A stretch of DNA of 64,000 bases from Marinobacter pelagius (GTDB lineage: Bacteria; Pseudomonadota; Gammaproteobacteria; Pseudomonadales; Oleiphilaceae): positions 186,001-250,000 of the forward strand of contig NZ_FOUR01000005.1 of NCBI RefSeq assembly GCF_900114925.1, read 5' to 3'. Below the pieces are notes generated by a model. That model ran no database searches, was not told the origin of the DNA, and saw only the letters and a program-made list of their open reading frames with translations. A program made the translations under genes and the position numbers. Positions 18,233 through 25,559 of the stretch are shown one piece after another. Numbering within the stretch: the stretch's first letter is position 1; every line of letters starts with the position of its first letter.

Positions 18233-19768
18233 ATGCCGCAACGCTATATCAAGAAGATACTCGATGCGCGCGTCTACGACGTGGCCATCGAAACACCCCT
18301 GACTGAAGCCCGTAGCCTGTCCAAGCGCTTTGCCAACAACATTATGCTCAAGCGCGAAGACCTTCAGCCGGTGTTCTCCTTCAAGATTCGCGGCGCCTAC
18401 AACCGGATTGCCCAGCTGTCCGAAGAGCAGAAAGCCAAGGGCGTGATCTGCGCCTCCGCCGGCAACCACGCCCAGGGCGTGGCCATGTCCGCGAAGGAGC
18501 TGGGTATCAAGGCGGTGATTGTAATGCCCCAGACCACGCCGGACATCAAGGTAAAGTCCGTGCGGGACCGGGGTGCGAAAGTGGTACTCAAGGGTGACGC
18601 CTTTGACGAGGCCGCCGCCCACGCCCAGGAACTGATCAAGAAGCACGGCTACACCTACATCCCGCCCTATGATGATCCCGATGTCATCGCCGGCCAGGGT
18701 ACGGTTGCCATGGAAATGATGTGGCAGTTCTCCCAGCCCCTGCACGCGGTATTCATCCCGGTGGGCGGTGGTGGGCTGATTGCGGGCATGACAGCCTACA
18801 TCAAGTACCTGCGCCCCGAGATCAAGGTGATCGGTGTCGAGCCGGAAGACTCCAATTGCCTGCAGGCGGCCATGAAAGCCGGCGAGCGGGTGATCCTGGA
18901 TGAAGTCGGCATCTTTGCCGACGGTGTCGCGGTCCGACAGGTCGGCGAGGAGCCCTGGAATATCTGCAAGGATCTGGTGGACGAAGTGATCACGGTCACC
19001 ACCGACGAGATCTGCGCCGCCATCAAGGATGTGTTCGAGGATACCCGCTCTATCGCGGAGCCGGCCGGCGCGCTTTCCATCGCCGGGCTCAAGAAGTACG
19101 TGGAGCGGGAGCAGCTGGAAGGTGAGAACCTGGCGGCGGTGCTCAGTGGCGCCAACATGAACTTCGACCGCCTGCGCTACATTTCCGAGCGCACCGAGAT
19201 CGGTGAGAAGCGCGAAGCTATTCTCGCTGTCACCATCCCGGAGAAGCCGGGGGCGTTCAAGACCTTCATCAATGCCCTGCACAAACGCAGCATCACCGAG
19301 TTCAACTACCGGTATGCCGACGACCAGAAAGCGGTGATTTTCGTGGGTATCCAGATCCAGGCCGGCGGCCATGGCCGGGACGAACTGGTGCAGGAGTTGC
19401 GGGAAAGCGGCTACTCCGTGGTCGACCTGACCGACAGCGACCTTGCCAAGCAGCACATCCGCCACATGGTCGGTGGCCATGCCCCGAGCATCAGCAACGA
19501 GAAGGTCTACCAGTTCGAGTTTCCGGAGCGTCCGGGAGCCCTGCTCAAGTTCCTGATGTCCCTCGGCACCCGCTGGAACATCTCCATGTTCCATTACCGT
19601 AACCACGGTGCCGCCTACAGCCGGGTCCTGCTGGGTGCCCAGGTCAACGACGACGAGGATAAAGACTTCGAGAAGATGCTCGACAAGGTCGGTTTCCGCT
19701 ATGAAAACATGACCGACAACGAGGCCTACCGGTTGTTCCTCGGAGCGGGTAACGGTCAGACCTCCTGA
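18233..19768 (+). CDS. ilvA: Threonine ammonia-lyase, biosynthetic
   Basis: IlvA deaminates threonine to 2-oxobutyrate, the first step to isoleucine. The 511-residue protein has the PLP-lysine motif FSFKIRGAYNR near residue 48, the phosphate-binding VGGGGLIAGM near 187, and two C-terminal ACT-like domains (about 325-505) that bind isoleucine and valine. This is the long, feedback-regulated form. It is divergent from rpiA with 137 bp between start codons. A long-stem hairpin element starts 9-14 bp after the stop. Confidence 0.96.
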   Translation: MPQRYIKKILDARVYDVAIETPLTEARSLSKRFANNIMLKREDLQPVFSFKIRGAYNRIAQLSEEQKAKGVICASAGNHAQGVAMSAKELGIKAVIVMPQTTPDIKVKSVRDRGAKVVLKGDAFDEAAAHAQELIKKHGYTYIPPYDDPDVIAGQGTVAMEMMWQFSQPLHAVFIPVGGGGLIAGMTAYIKYLRPEIKVIGVEPEDSNCLQAAMKAGERVILDEVGIFADGVAVRQVGEEPWNICKDLVDEVITVTTDEICAAIKDVFEDTRSIAEPAGALSIAGLKKYVEREQLEGENLAAVLSGANMNFDRLRYISERTEIGEKREAILAVTIPEKPGAFKTFINALHKRSITEFNYRYADDQKAVIFVGIQIQAGGHGRDELVQELRESGYSVVDLTDSDLAKQHIRHMVGGHAPSISNEKVYQFEFPERPGALLKFLMSLGTRWNISMFHYRNHGAAYSRVLLGAQVNDDEDKDFEKMLDKVGFRYENMTDNEAYRLFLGAGNGQTS

Positions 19769-19777
19769 TTGGGAGTA

Positions 19778-19895
19778 GGGGCCATGCCGCGAGGGGCGTT
19801 CCGAAACACGCTCCTTGCGGCACGTCCCTGTGACGCTTGAGCTCCGCCATCCATGGCTCCGCACAGTTTCGGAACGCCCCTCGCGGCATGCCCCC
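19778..19895 (+). repeat. Long-stem hairpin element 3 downstream of ilvA
   Basis: Arms 19783-19807 and 19866-19890 are perfectly complementary over 25 bp and extend by GGGG/CCCC after a 1-nt mismatch; the loop is 58 nt. On the plus strand, the sense strand of ilvA, the loop holds ACGTCCCTGT (19822-19831) and GCCATCCATGGC (19846-19857), starting 24 nt apart. The second motif is itself a 5-bp hairpin with a CC loop. Confidence 0.88.
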
Positions 19896-20042
19896 CCAGC
19901 TTTCGGGGATTCTTACCGAATTTTAATGAGTCAAAAATTGTAAAATCAGAGTTAAGTGTTAGTCTTTCGTCTAATTCTCGGAAGCGAGAATACCTCACTG
20001 ATTTTCCGATAATTTACCAACCGCGTTCGAGGAAGAATAAAA

Positions 20043-20207
20043 ATGGGTGGCAAGCCTGACATCATCAAAGCCATCGTGCTGATTTTTGCTGTCGGCCTTG
20101 TAGTAACCGGATTTACCTCTATCCACGCTTCGGAAGACAAGCCTCGTTATCAGGATAACGTGACCATCAGCGCGCTTCAGGCCGGAGCAGACCGCCTGAA
20201 CCGGTAA
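20043..20207 (+). CDS. Small single-span membrane protein, 54 residues
   Basis: A short N-terminal segment is followed by one hydrophobic stretch (AIVLIFAVGLVVTGFTSIHA, residues 10-29) that could be a signal or membrane anchor, and a polar tail ending DRLNR. An AGGAAGA site 7 nt upstream of the ATG and normal codon use support translation. I do not recognise the family. The 3' end overlaps the convergent cyclo-ligase gene by 31 bp. The AT-rich leader holds a 7-bp hairpin (ATTCTCG/CGAGAAT, 19974-19991). Confidence 0.65.
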   Translation: MGGKPDIIKAIVLIFAVGLVVTGFTSIHASEDKPRYQDNVTISALQAGADRLNR

Positions 20208-20824
20208 CAGCGCCGGTCCGTCACCACGCTGTGCAGGGGCACATCCCAGGGCTCTATCGGCAGCGCTTTCACTTTCTGGAAATCATGGGCCAGGCCGATC
20301 AGCTTGGGGGCAAGTCGTGGCCGTAGCCGGCTGAAGGCAAAGGTCCGGTCATAGAACCCTCCACCCATGCCCAGGCGTCCGCCATTCTCATCAAAGCCCA
20401 CCAGTGGAAACAGCACCGCATCCAGCGCCCAGGCCGGGCGGCGCAGCCCTTTGCTGAACGCTGGCTCGGGAATGCCGAAGCGGTTTGCGGTCAGTTCCAC
20501 GCCGTCGTAGTAGGGGCTGAATACCAGTTTGCCGGTATGAATCGGATGCAGCACCGGCAGGTAGAAATTCACGCCCTTGCGGCGAGCAATGTCCATGTAG
20601 AGATGGGGATCGATCTCACCGTCGTTGGGCAGGTAAACGGCCACGTGCCGGGCACGGTGCAGGTCCGGATTCTTCAGCAGATTCAGCGCCAGGTATTCCG
20701 AGGCCTGCATCTGTTCTTCGAAGGACAGGGAACGCCGCCTCTGACGCAGGTGTTTGCGCAGCTGGCTTCGGTTCAGGTTATCAGGGTGGGATTCGAACGG
20801 TTGGGGAGGAACAAACTTGCTCAA
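20177..20824 (-). CDS. 5-formyltetrahydrofolate cyclo-ligase
   Basis: The enzyme (YgfA/FAU1 family) converts 5-formyl-THF to methenyl-THF with ATP. The 215 residues include RSQLRKHLRQRRRSL near the N-terminus and the C-terminal signature LGMGGGFYDRTF. The only start that keeps the N-terminal helix is TTG at 20824, with GGGAAG about 7 nt upstream; the next ATG would cut off the basic motif. The gene lies directly 3' of 6S RNA, as in E. coli, and its ribosome site falls in the 3' strand of the 6S terminal stem. Confidence 0.93.
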   Translation of the reverse strand: MSKFVPPQPFESHPDNLNRSQLRKHLRQRRRSLSFEEQMQASEYLALNLLKNPDLHRARHVAVYLPNDGEIDPHLYMDIARRKGVNFYLPVLHPIHTGKLVFSPYYDGVELTANRFGIPEPAFSKGLRRPAWALDAVLFPLVGFDENGGRLGMGGGFYDRTFAFSRLRPRLAPKLIGLAHDFQKVKALPIEPWDVPLHSVVTDRRCYRFRRSAPA

Positions 20825-20830
20825 AATAAA

Positions 20831-21010
20831 GCTTCCCGGGCTGCCGTTATCGGATGTGGCCCTTGAACCCAGAGTTCAAGGTCGGTGGCCGCTGTGACAT
20901 ATTAGGCTTTCCCCTGTCGGGGACGTGCTCACAATGCCCTGAAGTAGCCACCTGGGTAGTGCGCATCGGCTCGAGGACGTATCCGACCATCGCGAACAGC
21001 CCAGGAAGTT
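20831..21010 (-). ncRNA. ssrS: 6S RNA
   Basis: 6S RNA binds sigma70-RNA polymerase by mimicking an open promoter. The ends pair as a terminal stem, CTTCCTGGGCTG with CAGCCCGGGAAG, with a single G-U. Near the 3' end lies ACCTTGAACTCTGGGTTCAAGG, closely like the E. coli 6S 3' region (CCTTGAACCAAGGGTTCAAGG). A TATAAT box sits 7 nt upstream of the inferred 5' end. Position between zapA and the cyclo-ligase gene is the conserved one. The length of about 180 nt is normal. Ends are estimated to within a few bases. Confidence 0.92.
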
Positions 21011-21016
21011 GGTCTC

Positions 21017-21022
21017 ATTATA
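21017..21022 (-). promoter_or_regulatory. 6S RNA -10 box
   Basis: A consensus TATAAT on the minus strand, 6 nt before the inferred 6S 5' end. The -35 box is not obvious. Confidence 0.75.
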
Positions 21023-21061
21023 CGGGTAGGTCCGGGGCCAATTGCAACACCTGATCCGTAT

Positions 21062-21358
21062 TCAGTGCCCCGTATTTTCCCCGAGGGCATCGTCGAGCTT
21101 GCTGTCCATGGCCTTGAGGATCGAGCTGGTAGCGTCGGACATGGAATCCTGCTCCAGCAGCTCGTGGGTGATGTTGAGCGCGGCCATCACGGCAATGCGT
21201 TCAACGCCGAACACCTTGCCGCTGGAACGGATTTCCCGCATTTTGTGGTCCAGATGCCTGGCGGCGCGAATCAGGGCTTCTTGCTCTTCTTCCGGGCAGG
21301 CAACCAGGTATTCCTTGTCGAGAATCTTCACCTCAACGGTGGTGGATTGCTTAGACAT
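21062..21358 (-). CDS. zapA: Cell division protein ZapA
   Basis: ZapA binds and bundles FtsZ filaments at the septum. The 98-residue protein has the N-terminal strand region VEVKILDKEYLVACPEEE and a long C-terminal helix (VERIAVMAALNITHELLEQ) that forms the tetramer. Its ATG overlaps the stop of the upstream coiled-coil gene by 1 bp (TGATG), so the two are coupled. 6S RNA and the cyclo-ligase gene follow. Confidence 0.94.
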   Translation of the reverse strand: MSKQSTTVEVKILDKEYLVACPEEEQEALIRAARHLDHKMREIRSSGKVFGVERIAVMAALNITHELLEQDSMSDATSSILKAMDSKLDDALGENTGH

Positions 21359-21564
21359 CAGTGGTGCTCCAGTGCCCGCAGGCGGCCAATCATGGCTTCG
21401 ATCTTGTTTTTGGCAAGATCGTTCTTGTGTACCAGCTGGGCCCGCTCACGGTTCCAGTCGTCCTGGAGCTCCCGCAGCATGGCGTTATCCCGCTCCAGTT
21501 TCTGACAGCGTTCGATCAGCTTGTCCAGCTTGTCCGCTAATGCCTGTACTTCGGACTGTTCCAT
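21358..21564 (-). CDS. ZapB-like coiled-coil protein (TIGR02449 type)
   Basis: A 68-residue protein that is almost entirely one charged heptad-rich helix (LADKLDKLIERCQKLERDN and following). It fits the short coiled-coil proteins regularly encoded just upstream of zapA in gammaproteobacteria. A role with ZapA in Z-ring assembly is inferred from position and from ZapB. It is translationally coupled to zapA. Confidence 0.85.
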   Translation of the reverse strand: MEQSEVQALADKLDKLIERCQKLERDNAMLRELQDDWNRERAQLVHKNDLAKNKIEAMIGRLRALEHH

Positions 21565-21666
21565 GGCGTGCCCAACATCGGTTGTTATGAATGCAAATAA
21601 CTATAAGTGTGGACGCTAAGTCGGTCAATTTACAGGGTTGTCATAGCGGCACGGGCGTGACGCCGA

Positions 21667-22941
21667 TCACTGCCCGCTAATCTCCCCGAGACCCTGGGTA
21701 CGGGTCCTGCGCCAGGTGGCGGACGCCGGCAGCAGGCCGACCAGTGCCGCGGCGGCCGGTACGGTCGCGAGCAGTGCCCATTCGGTCGGGTTCAGGGGCC
21801 TGAGCGTCAGGTTGATGCCGTAGTTGTCCAGTAACCAGGGCGCAATGCCGGTCAGCAGGCCGGCGCCCACGGCCAGTGCGAGCAGGCAGGAGACCAGCGC
21901 CAGGGCAACACATTCGATCACATGCAGGGAGGCCACCAGCCCCGTTGAGGCCCCGGTGGCCCGGAGCACTGCAATCTCGTGGGCCCGCTGGGTCTGCAGG
22001 GTCAGCAGTACCGCAACGAGCCCCACCAGGCTGGTAATGACCACGAAGCCGGTAATACCCAGCAGGGCTTTCTCGAACTGCCCCATCAGGCGCCACAGCT
22101 CGCTCAGCGCAACGCCGGGGAGAATGGCGGACAAGGGTTCCTCTGCGGACTGGTTCAGGGCGCGTTGGAGCTGGAAGGTGAGTACCGGGGACTTCAGCCC
22201 CACGTAGGCGGCCGTGATGGCGTCCGGGGTAAAGGTCATCCCCCGGGCTTTCTCCGGGGTCAGGGTTCGCCCCGGAATCGCCACGCCGGATTCCCAACCC
22301 ACATGCATGGCCTCCATTCCTGCCAGACTGATGTACACCGCCTGGTCGACCGGGGTGCCGGTGGCCTCCAGAATCCCGGTAATCCGGAACGGGGTGTCTT
22401 CGTGGTTGGAGAAGCTGGTTCTGCCGCCACCATGGGACAGGATGATCTCCTCGCCGGGCTTATGTCCGAGCTCCCGCGCCACGCCGGCACCGAGCACGAC
22501 GTGGAACACGTCACTGAACCATTGGCCTTCGGCCAGACTGACCGGCTGTTCCTGGCCATAACGGAAGTGTTCGGGGAAGTTGCTATCCGTGGCCACCACC
22601 CGGTAGCCCCGGTAACTGTCGCCCAGGGAGATGGGGATCAGCCAGTCAATTCGTGGGTCTTCCTGGAGTTTCCGGAAGGTGGACCAGCGGATGTTGTTGG
22701 TGGCATCACCGATGTGAAACACGGTATACAGCAGCAGGTTCAGCTGGCCGCTGCGGGCCCCGACGATCAGGTCGGTACCGCTGATGGTGCTGGTGAAGGA
22801 TTGCCGGATTTCGGCGCGCAGGTACTGGATGCCCAGGAGCAGGCTGACACTCAGGGTGAGGGTCAGGCACACCAGGGCCAGTACGCGGCGCCGGTGCCAG
22901 AGGCTCGCCAGGGCCAGGGAGAAGGCCAGCCGGGTTTTCAT
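21667..22941 (-). CDS. ABC transporter permease, MacB/FtsX type
   Basis: The protein has 424 residues. It has an N-terminal membrane helix (VLALVCLTLTLSVSLLLGIQ), a large periplasmic domain (about 40-290), then three membrane helices near residues 295-400, the FtsX/MacB topology. Its ATG overlaps the stop of the ATPase gene by 4 bp, so the two form one transporter. Such transporters often act on lipoproteins or exported complexes. The neighbouring zinc-linked genes suggest metal homeostasis, but the substrate is unknown. Confidence 0.88.
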   Translation of the reverse strand: MKTRLAFSLALASLWHRRRVLALVCLTLTLSVSLLLGIQYLRAEIRQSFTSTISGTDLIVGARSGQLNLLLYTVFHIGDATNNIRWSTFRKLQEDPRIDWLIPISLGDSYRGYRVVATDSNFPEHFRYGQEQPVSLAEGQWFSDVFHVVLGAGVARELGHKPGEEIILSHGGGRTSFSNHEDTPFRITGILEATGTPVDQAVYISLAGMEAMHVGWESGVAIPGRTLTPEKARGMTFTPDAITAAYVGLKSPVLTFQLQRALNQSAEEPLSAILPGVALSELWRLMGQFEKALLGITGFVVITSLVGLVAVLLTLQTQRAHEIAVLRATGASTGLVASLHVIECVALALVSCLLALAVGAGLLTGIAPWLLDNYGINLTLRPLNPTEWALLATVPAAAALVGLLPASATWRRTRTQGLGEISGQ

Positions 22942-23651
22942 GATTCACCTCCCAGATGGACCAGATGATGGAAATGCCGGCTCAGGCTGCGGTCATGGCT
23001 GACAAAAACCACCGAGGCGCCCCGATCGTCGGCGAGCCCGAGCAACAGGTCCAGGAATCGATCCCGGTTGTCGGAATCCAGGGCGGAGGTTGGCTCGTCC
23101 GCGAGGATAATACCGGGGCTGCCCATCAGTGCCCGGGCTGCGGCAATCCGTTGCTGCTGGCCGATGGAGAGGCGGGTGACCTTGCGATGCCAATGATCTT
23201 CGGGGATGGCGAGCAGCCCGAGCAGCTCTTTGGCGGCGGAATCCGGGTCGGGCCGGGTTTGTTCAAGGCGAACGCGGGACAGGCGGCAGGGCAGGGTAAC
23301 ATTCGCCAGGGCGCTCAGGTAGGGCACGAGGTTGAACTGCTGGAAGATCACGCCGATATGATCGGCCCGGAACCGATCCCGGGCGCCGGAGCCCAGGCGC
23401 TGCAGTTCAGAACCGAGAATGCGGACGGACCCGGAGTGGGGTACCTGCATGCCCGACAACAGGCTCAGAAGGGTGCTTTTGCCGCTGCCACTGGCGCCTT
23501 GCAGGAACAGGTGTTCCCCACGGGGAATGACCACGTCCGGAAAGCGGAGCATGGGTTGAGACGAGGCCCATTGGAAGCCAAGGTCCCGGGCCTCAAGGGC
23601 AAGCTCTCCGTCTTTAGCCGGGTTGTGTCGGGTTTCTGTCGTGCTGGTCAT
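22938..23651 (-). CDS. ABC transporter ATP-binding protein
   Basis: The 237-residue ATPase has Walker A GASGSGKST, Q-loop FQQFNLVPYLSAL (MacB/LolD-like), signature LSIGQQQR (Ile in place of the usual Gly-adjacent residue) and Walker B IILADEPTSALD. It is coupled to the permease by a 4-bp overlap. It is divergent from the DUF3299 gene with about 70 bp between. The pair resembles ABC components seen next to DUF2796 and DUF3299 genes in zinc-regulated loci of Vibrio and relatives. Confidence 0.92.
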   Translation of the reverse strand: MTSTTETRHNPAKDGELALEARDLGFQWASSQPMLRFPDVVIPRGEHLFLQGASGSGKSTLLSLLSGMQVPHSGSVRILGSELQRLGSGARDRFRADHIGVIFQQFNLVPYLSALANVTLPCRLSRVRLEQTRPDPDSAAKELLGLLAIPEDHWHRKVTRLSIGQQQRIAAARALMGSPGIILADEPTSALDSDNRDRFLDLLLGLADDRGASVVFVSHDRSLSRHFHHLVHLGGES

Positions 23652-23722
23652 GTTGGTGATCGTTGTCCCCGGTGTATGATACCTGCTGGTCCGGACCCTG
23701 AACCCCAGGAGTAACCTCGTTG

Positions 23723-24238
23723 ATGTTTCATGTTTTTCCTTCGTACCGTTTCGCCAGCCTGGTCCTGGCGGCCTTGCTAGGATTTGCCTCCGTGTCCGTA
23801 GCCGCGGAGCCCAGGGAGATCGACTGGCTCGAACTCATGCCTGCCGAGGATCTGGCGCTGCTGGAAAATATGCCAGAAGTGGAGCACGAGGGCGACGGCC
23901 CCGCCATCCTGCCCGATGAAATCATGACCGGGCGCGTGGTGCCGGAGATGGGTGACGTGGAGGGACGGATTCCCGGTTTTGTTGTGCCGCTGAAAACCAC
24001 TAACGACATGAAGATCCTCGAGTTCTTCCTGGTCCCTTACTACGGCGCCTGCATTCATGTGCCGCCGCCCCCGCCCAACCAGATCATCCATGTGAAATAC
24101 AAGGAGGGCTTCTACCTCGAAGCCCTGTATGACCCGGTGTGGATCGAAGGTACCCTGGTGATCGAGCGTACCGAGAACGAAATCGGCACCTCCTCGTACT
24201 CCATGGAGGCCAGGAGCGTGACGCCCTACACCGAGTAG
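23723..24238 (+). CDS. DUF3299 exported protein
   Basis: A signal peptide (about residues 1-28, ending SVAA-EP) is followed by a DUF3299 domain with the family motif GACIHVPPPPPNQIIHV. Members are periplasmic or lipoprotein-like and of unknown function, often beside ABC transporters and zinc-linked proteins. ATG 23723 is chosen; an in-frame TTG one codon upstream has better spacing (8 nt) from AGGAG and could be the real start. The stop codon is 1 bp from that of the convergent DUF2796 gene. Confidence 0.88.
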   Translation: MFHVFPSYRFASLVLAALLGFASVSVAAEPREIDWLELMPAEDLALLENMPEVEHEGDGPAILPDEIMTGRVVPEMGDVEGRIPGFVVPLKTTNDMKILEFFLVPYYGACIHVPPPPPNQIIHVKYKEGFYLEALYDPVWIEGTLVIERTENEIGTSSYSMEARSVTPYTE

Positions 24239-24239
24239 G

Positions 24240-24794
24240 TTATTGCCCCAGTTCGATGGCTTGTTCGCCATGCTCCAGGCGTGTAGCGCCCTGTGCCATG
24301 GCGCCCGCCCACTGCACATCCAGATGCTCGAGGCGTTCTAGCCGGGTGGTAAGCGGGGTGGTCAGGGTGCTGGCATCCTGCACGCCGGGGCACTCCAGTG
24401 TCTGGATGACTTCATAGGCCGAATGGCCGCCGCCGTGATCCCCATGGTCGTGTTCGTTACCCTCGTGGTGCTGTTCCTGTTCCGCGCCGCTGTGATGCAC
24501 CTCCGAGCTGATCACGGTGCAGGTGCTGTCCGGGGTATCGATCAACGGTGTTCCGGTAAACCAGTCGTTGGCTTCCTTCAGCGCCCGGGTATGGGCTTCG
24601 GTTCTGGCTTCATGCTCGAAGCCCACCACGTTGTAGGCGGGTGAGACAAACATCACCTCTACCTTGTTGCCGTCAACCGCAAACGACAGTTCGGCGTGAC
24701 CGTGCTGATGGGCGCCGGGGTTCTCGCTGGCAGCGGCAGCGCCGGCGAGGAGGGACAGCGGAAGTAACAGCAATCGGTATCCGGATCGTTTCAT
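24240..24794 (-). CDS. Histidine-rich DUF2796 (ZrgA-like) periplasmic protein
   Basis: The 184-residue protein has a signal peptide (1-22), then HQHGHAEL and a histidine/acid-rich linker around residues 100-125 (HHSGAEQEQHHEGNEHDH), which looks like a zinc-binding stretch. It matches DUF2796, the ZrgA type reported as zinc-repressed in Vibrio. The ATG has GGAG 7 nt upstream. A near-consensus Zur site lies about 20 bp upstream of the start, so induction by zinc shortage is likely. Confidence 0.88.
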   Translation of the reverse strand: MKRSGYRLLLLPLSLLAGAAAASENPGAHQHGHAELSFAVDGNKVEVMFVSPAYNVVGFEHEARTEAHTRALKEANDWFTGTPLIDTPDSTCTVISSEVHHSGAEQEQHHEGNEHDHGDHGGGHSAYEVIQTLECPGVQDASTLTTPLTTRLERLEHLDVQWAGAMAQGATRLEHGEQAIELGQ

Positions 24795-24813
24795 CGTGCT
24801 CTCCAGTAGTGGG

Positions 24814-24828
24814 TGTTATGTTATAACA
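24814..24828 (-). promoter_or_regulatory. Zur-box-like operator
   Basis: TGTTATGTTATAACA matches the gammaproteobacterial Zur core TGTTATA-N-TATAACA at 13 of the 14 defined positions. It contains the perfect palindrome ATGTTATAACAT (24818-24829) and sits 19 bp upstream of the DUF2796 start codon, where bound Zur would block transcription. Confidence 0.7.
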
Positions 24829-24929
24829 TATTGTGATTTCCCGGTGGCAAAAGCAAGCGACAAGTGCCTTGGTGTCGCCTGAATGCTAGGATAGAGACTT
24901 CATTCAACAACACAGGATTGTCTTGATTC

Positions 24930-25532
24930 ATGTCCGAATCCGACACCTCTTCCGGTGCCGCCCGCGCTGCAGAATTCGAACGCTGGGCCAACGTCTTTAC
25001 CGCCCATCAGGCTTTCAGTCATCCCTCGGAGCTCCACGGCGCACTGTGTGGTCGGCTCGCGGCCGGATCGCGTATCCAGGAACCGGAATGGCTGAATATG
25101 GTGTGCGAGCATATGGGTCTTCCGGAAGACGCGGCTGAAGAATCCGATGACCTGGCGCCCTTCATGAACAAGGCCTACGAACAGACCCTGGCGCTCTTGC
25201 AATCGGCCGATATGAGTTTCCATCCTTTGTTACCGGATGACGACTACGCCATCGAGCAGCGGCTGGAAGCACTGGTTTCCTGGGTGCGCGGTTTCCTTGA
25301 GGGCATGGCCCTGGCCGCCGGAGAATCCCTGGGCCAGGCCCCGGACGAGATCCGTGAGCTGATCGAGGACATGGTGGCAATCAGCCAGCTGTCCGAGGAT
25401 GAGGAAGCCGACGAGGAAAGTGAGCAGCAGCTGCTGGAAATTACCGAGTATGTCCGGCTCGGGGCCCTGGCCGTGTTTACTGAATTCAATGCCCCGGAGA
25501 AGCCGGCCTCCAATTCGCCGACCCTGCACTGA
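24930..25532 (+). CDS. UPF0149 / YgfB family protein
   Basis: A 200-residue acidic helical protein of the UPF0149 family. The conserved parts are SPSELHGALCG-like (HPSELHGALCGRL, residues 31-43) and VRGFLEGMALA. In Pseudomonas, YgfB has been linked to control of ampDh3 and beta-lactam response; no such role can be read here. It opens the conserved ygfB-pepP-ubiH-ubiI run, with the pepP start 27 bp downstream. Confidence 0.92.
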   Translation: MSESDTSSGAARAAEFERWANVFTAHQAFSHPSELHGALCGRLAAGSRIQEPEWLNMVCEHMGLPEDAAEESDDLAPFMNKAYEQTLALLQSADMSFHPLLPDDDYAIEQRLEALVSWVRGFLEGMALAAGESLGQAPDEIRELIEDMVAISQLSEDEEADEESEQQLLEITEYVRLGALAVFTEFNAPEKPASNSPTLH

Positions 25533-25559
25533 GCCGGGTCCAGACCTATGGGAGAATCT

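Noticed and set aside
18185..19864. 559-codon open frame on the minus strand
   Set aside because: It is a mirror of ilvA in the opposite strand; ilvA has full motif support.
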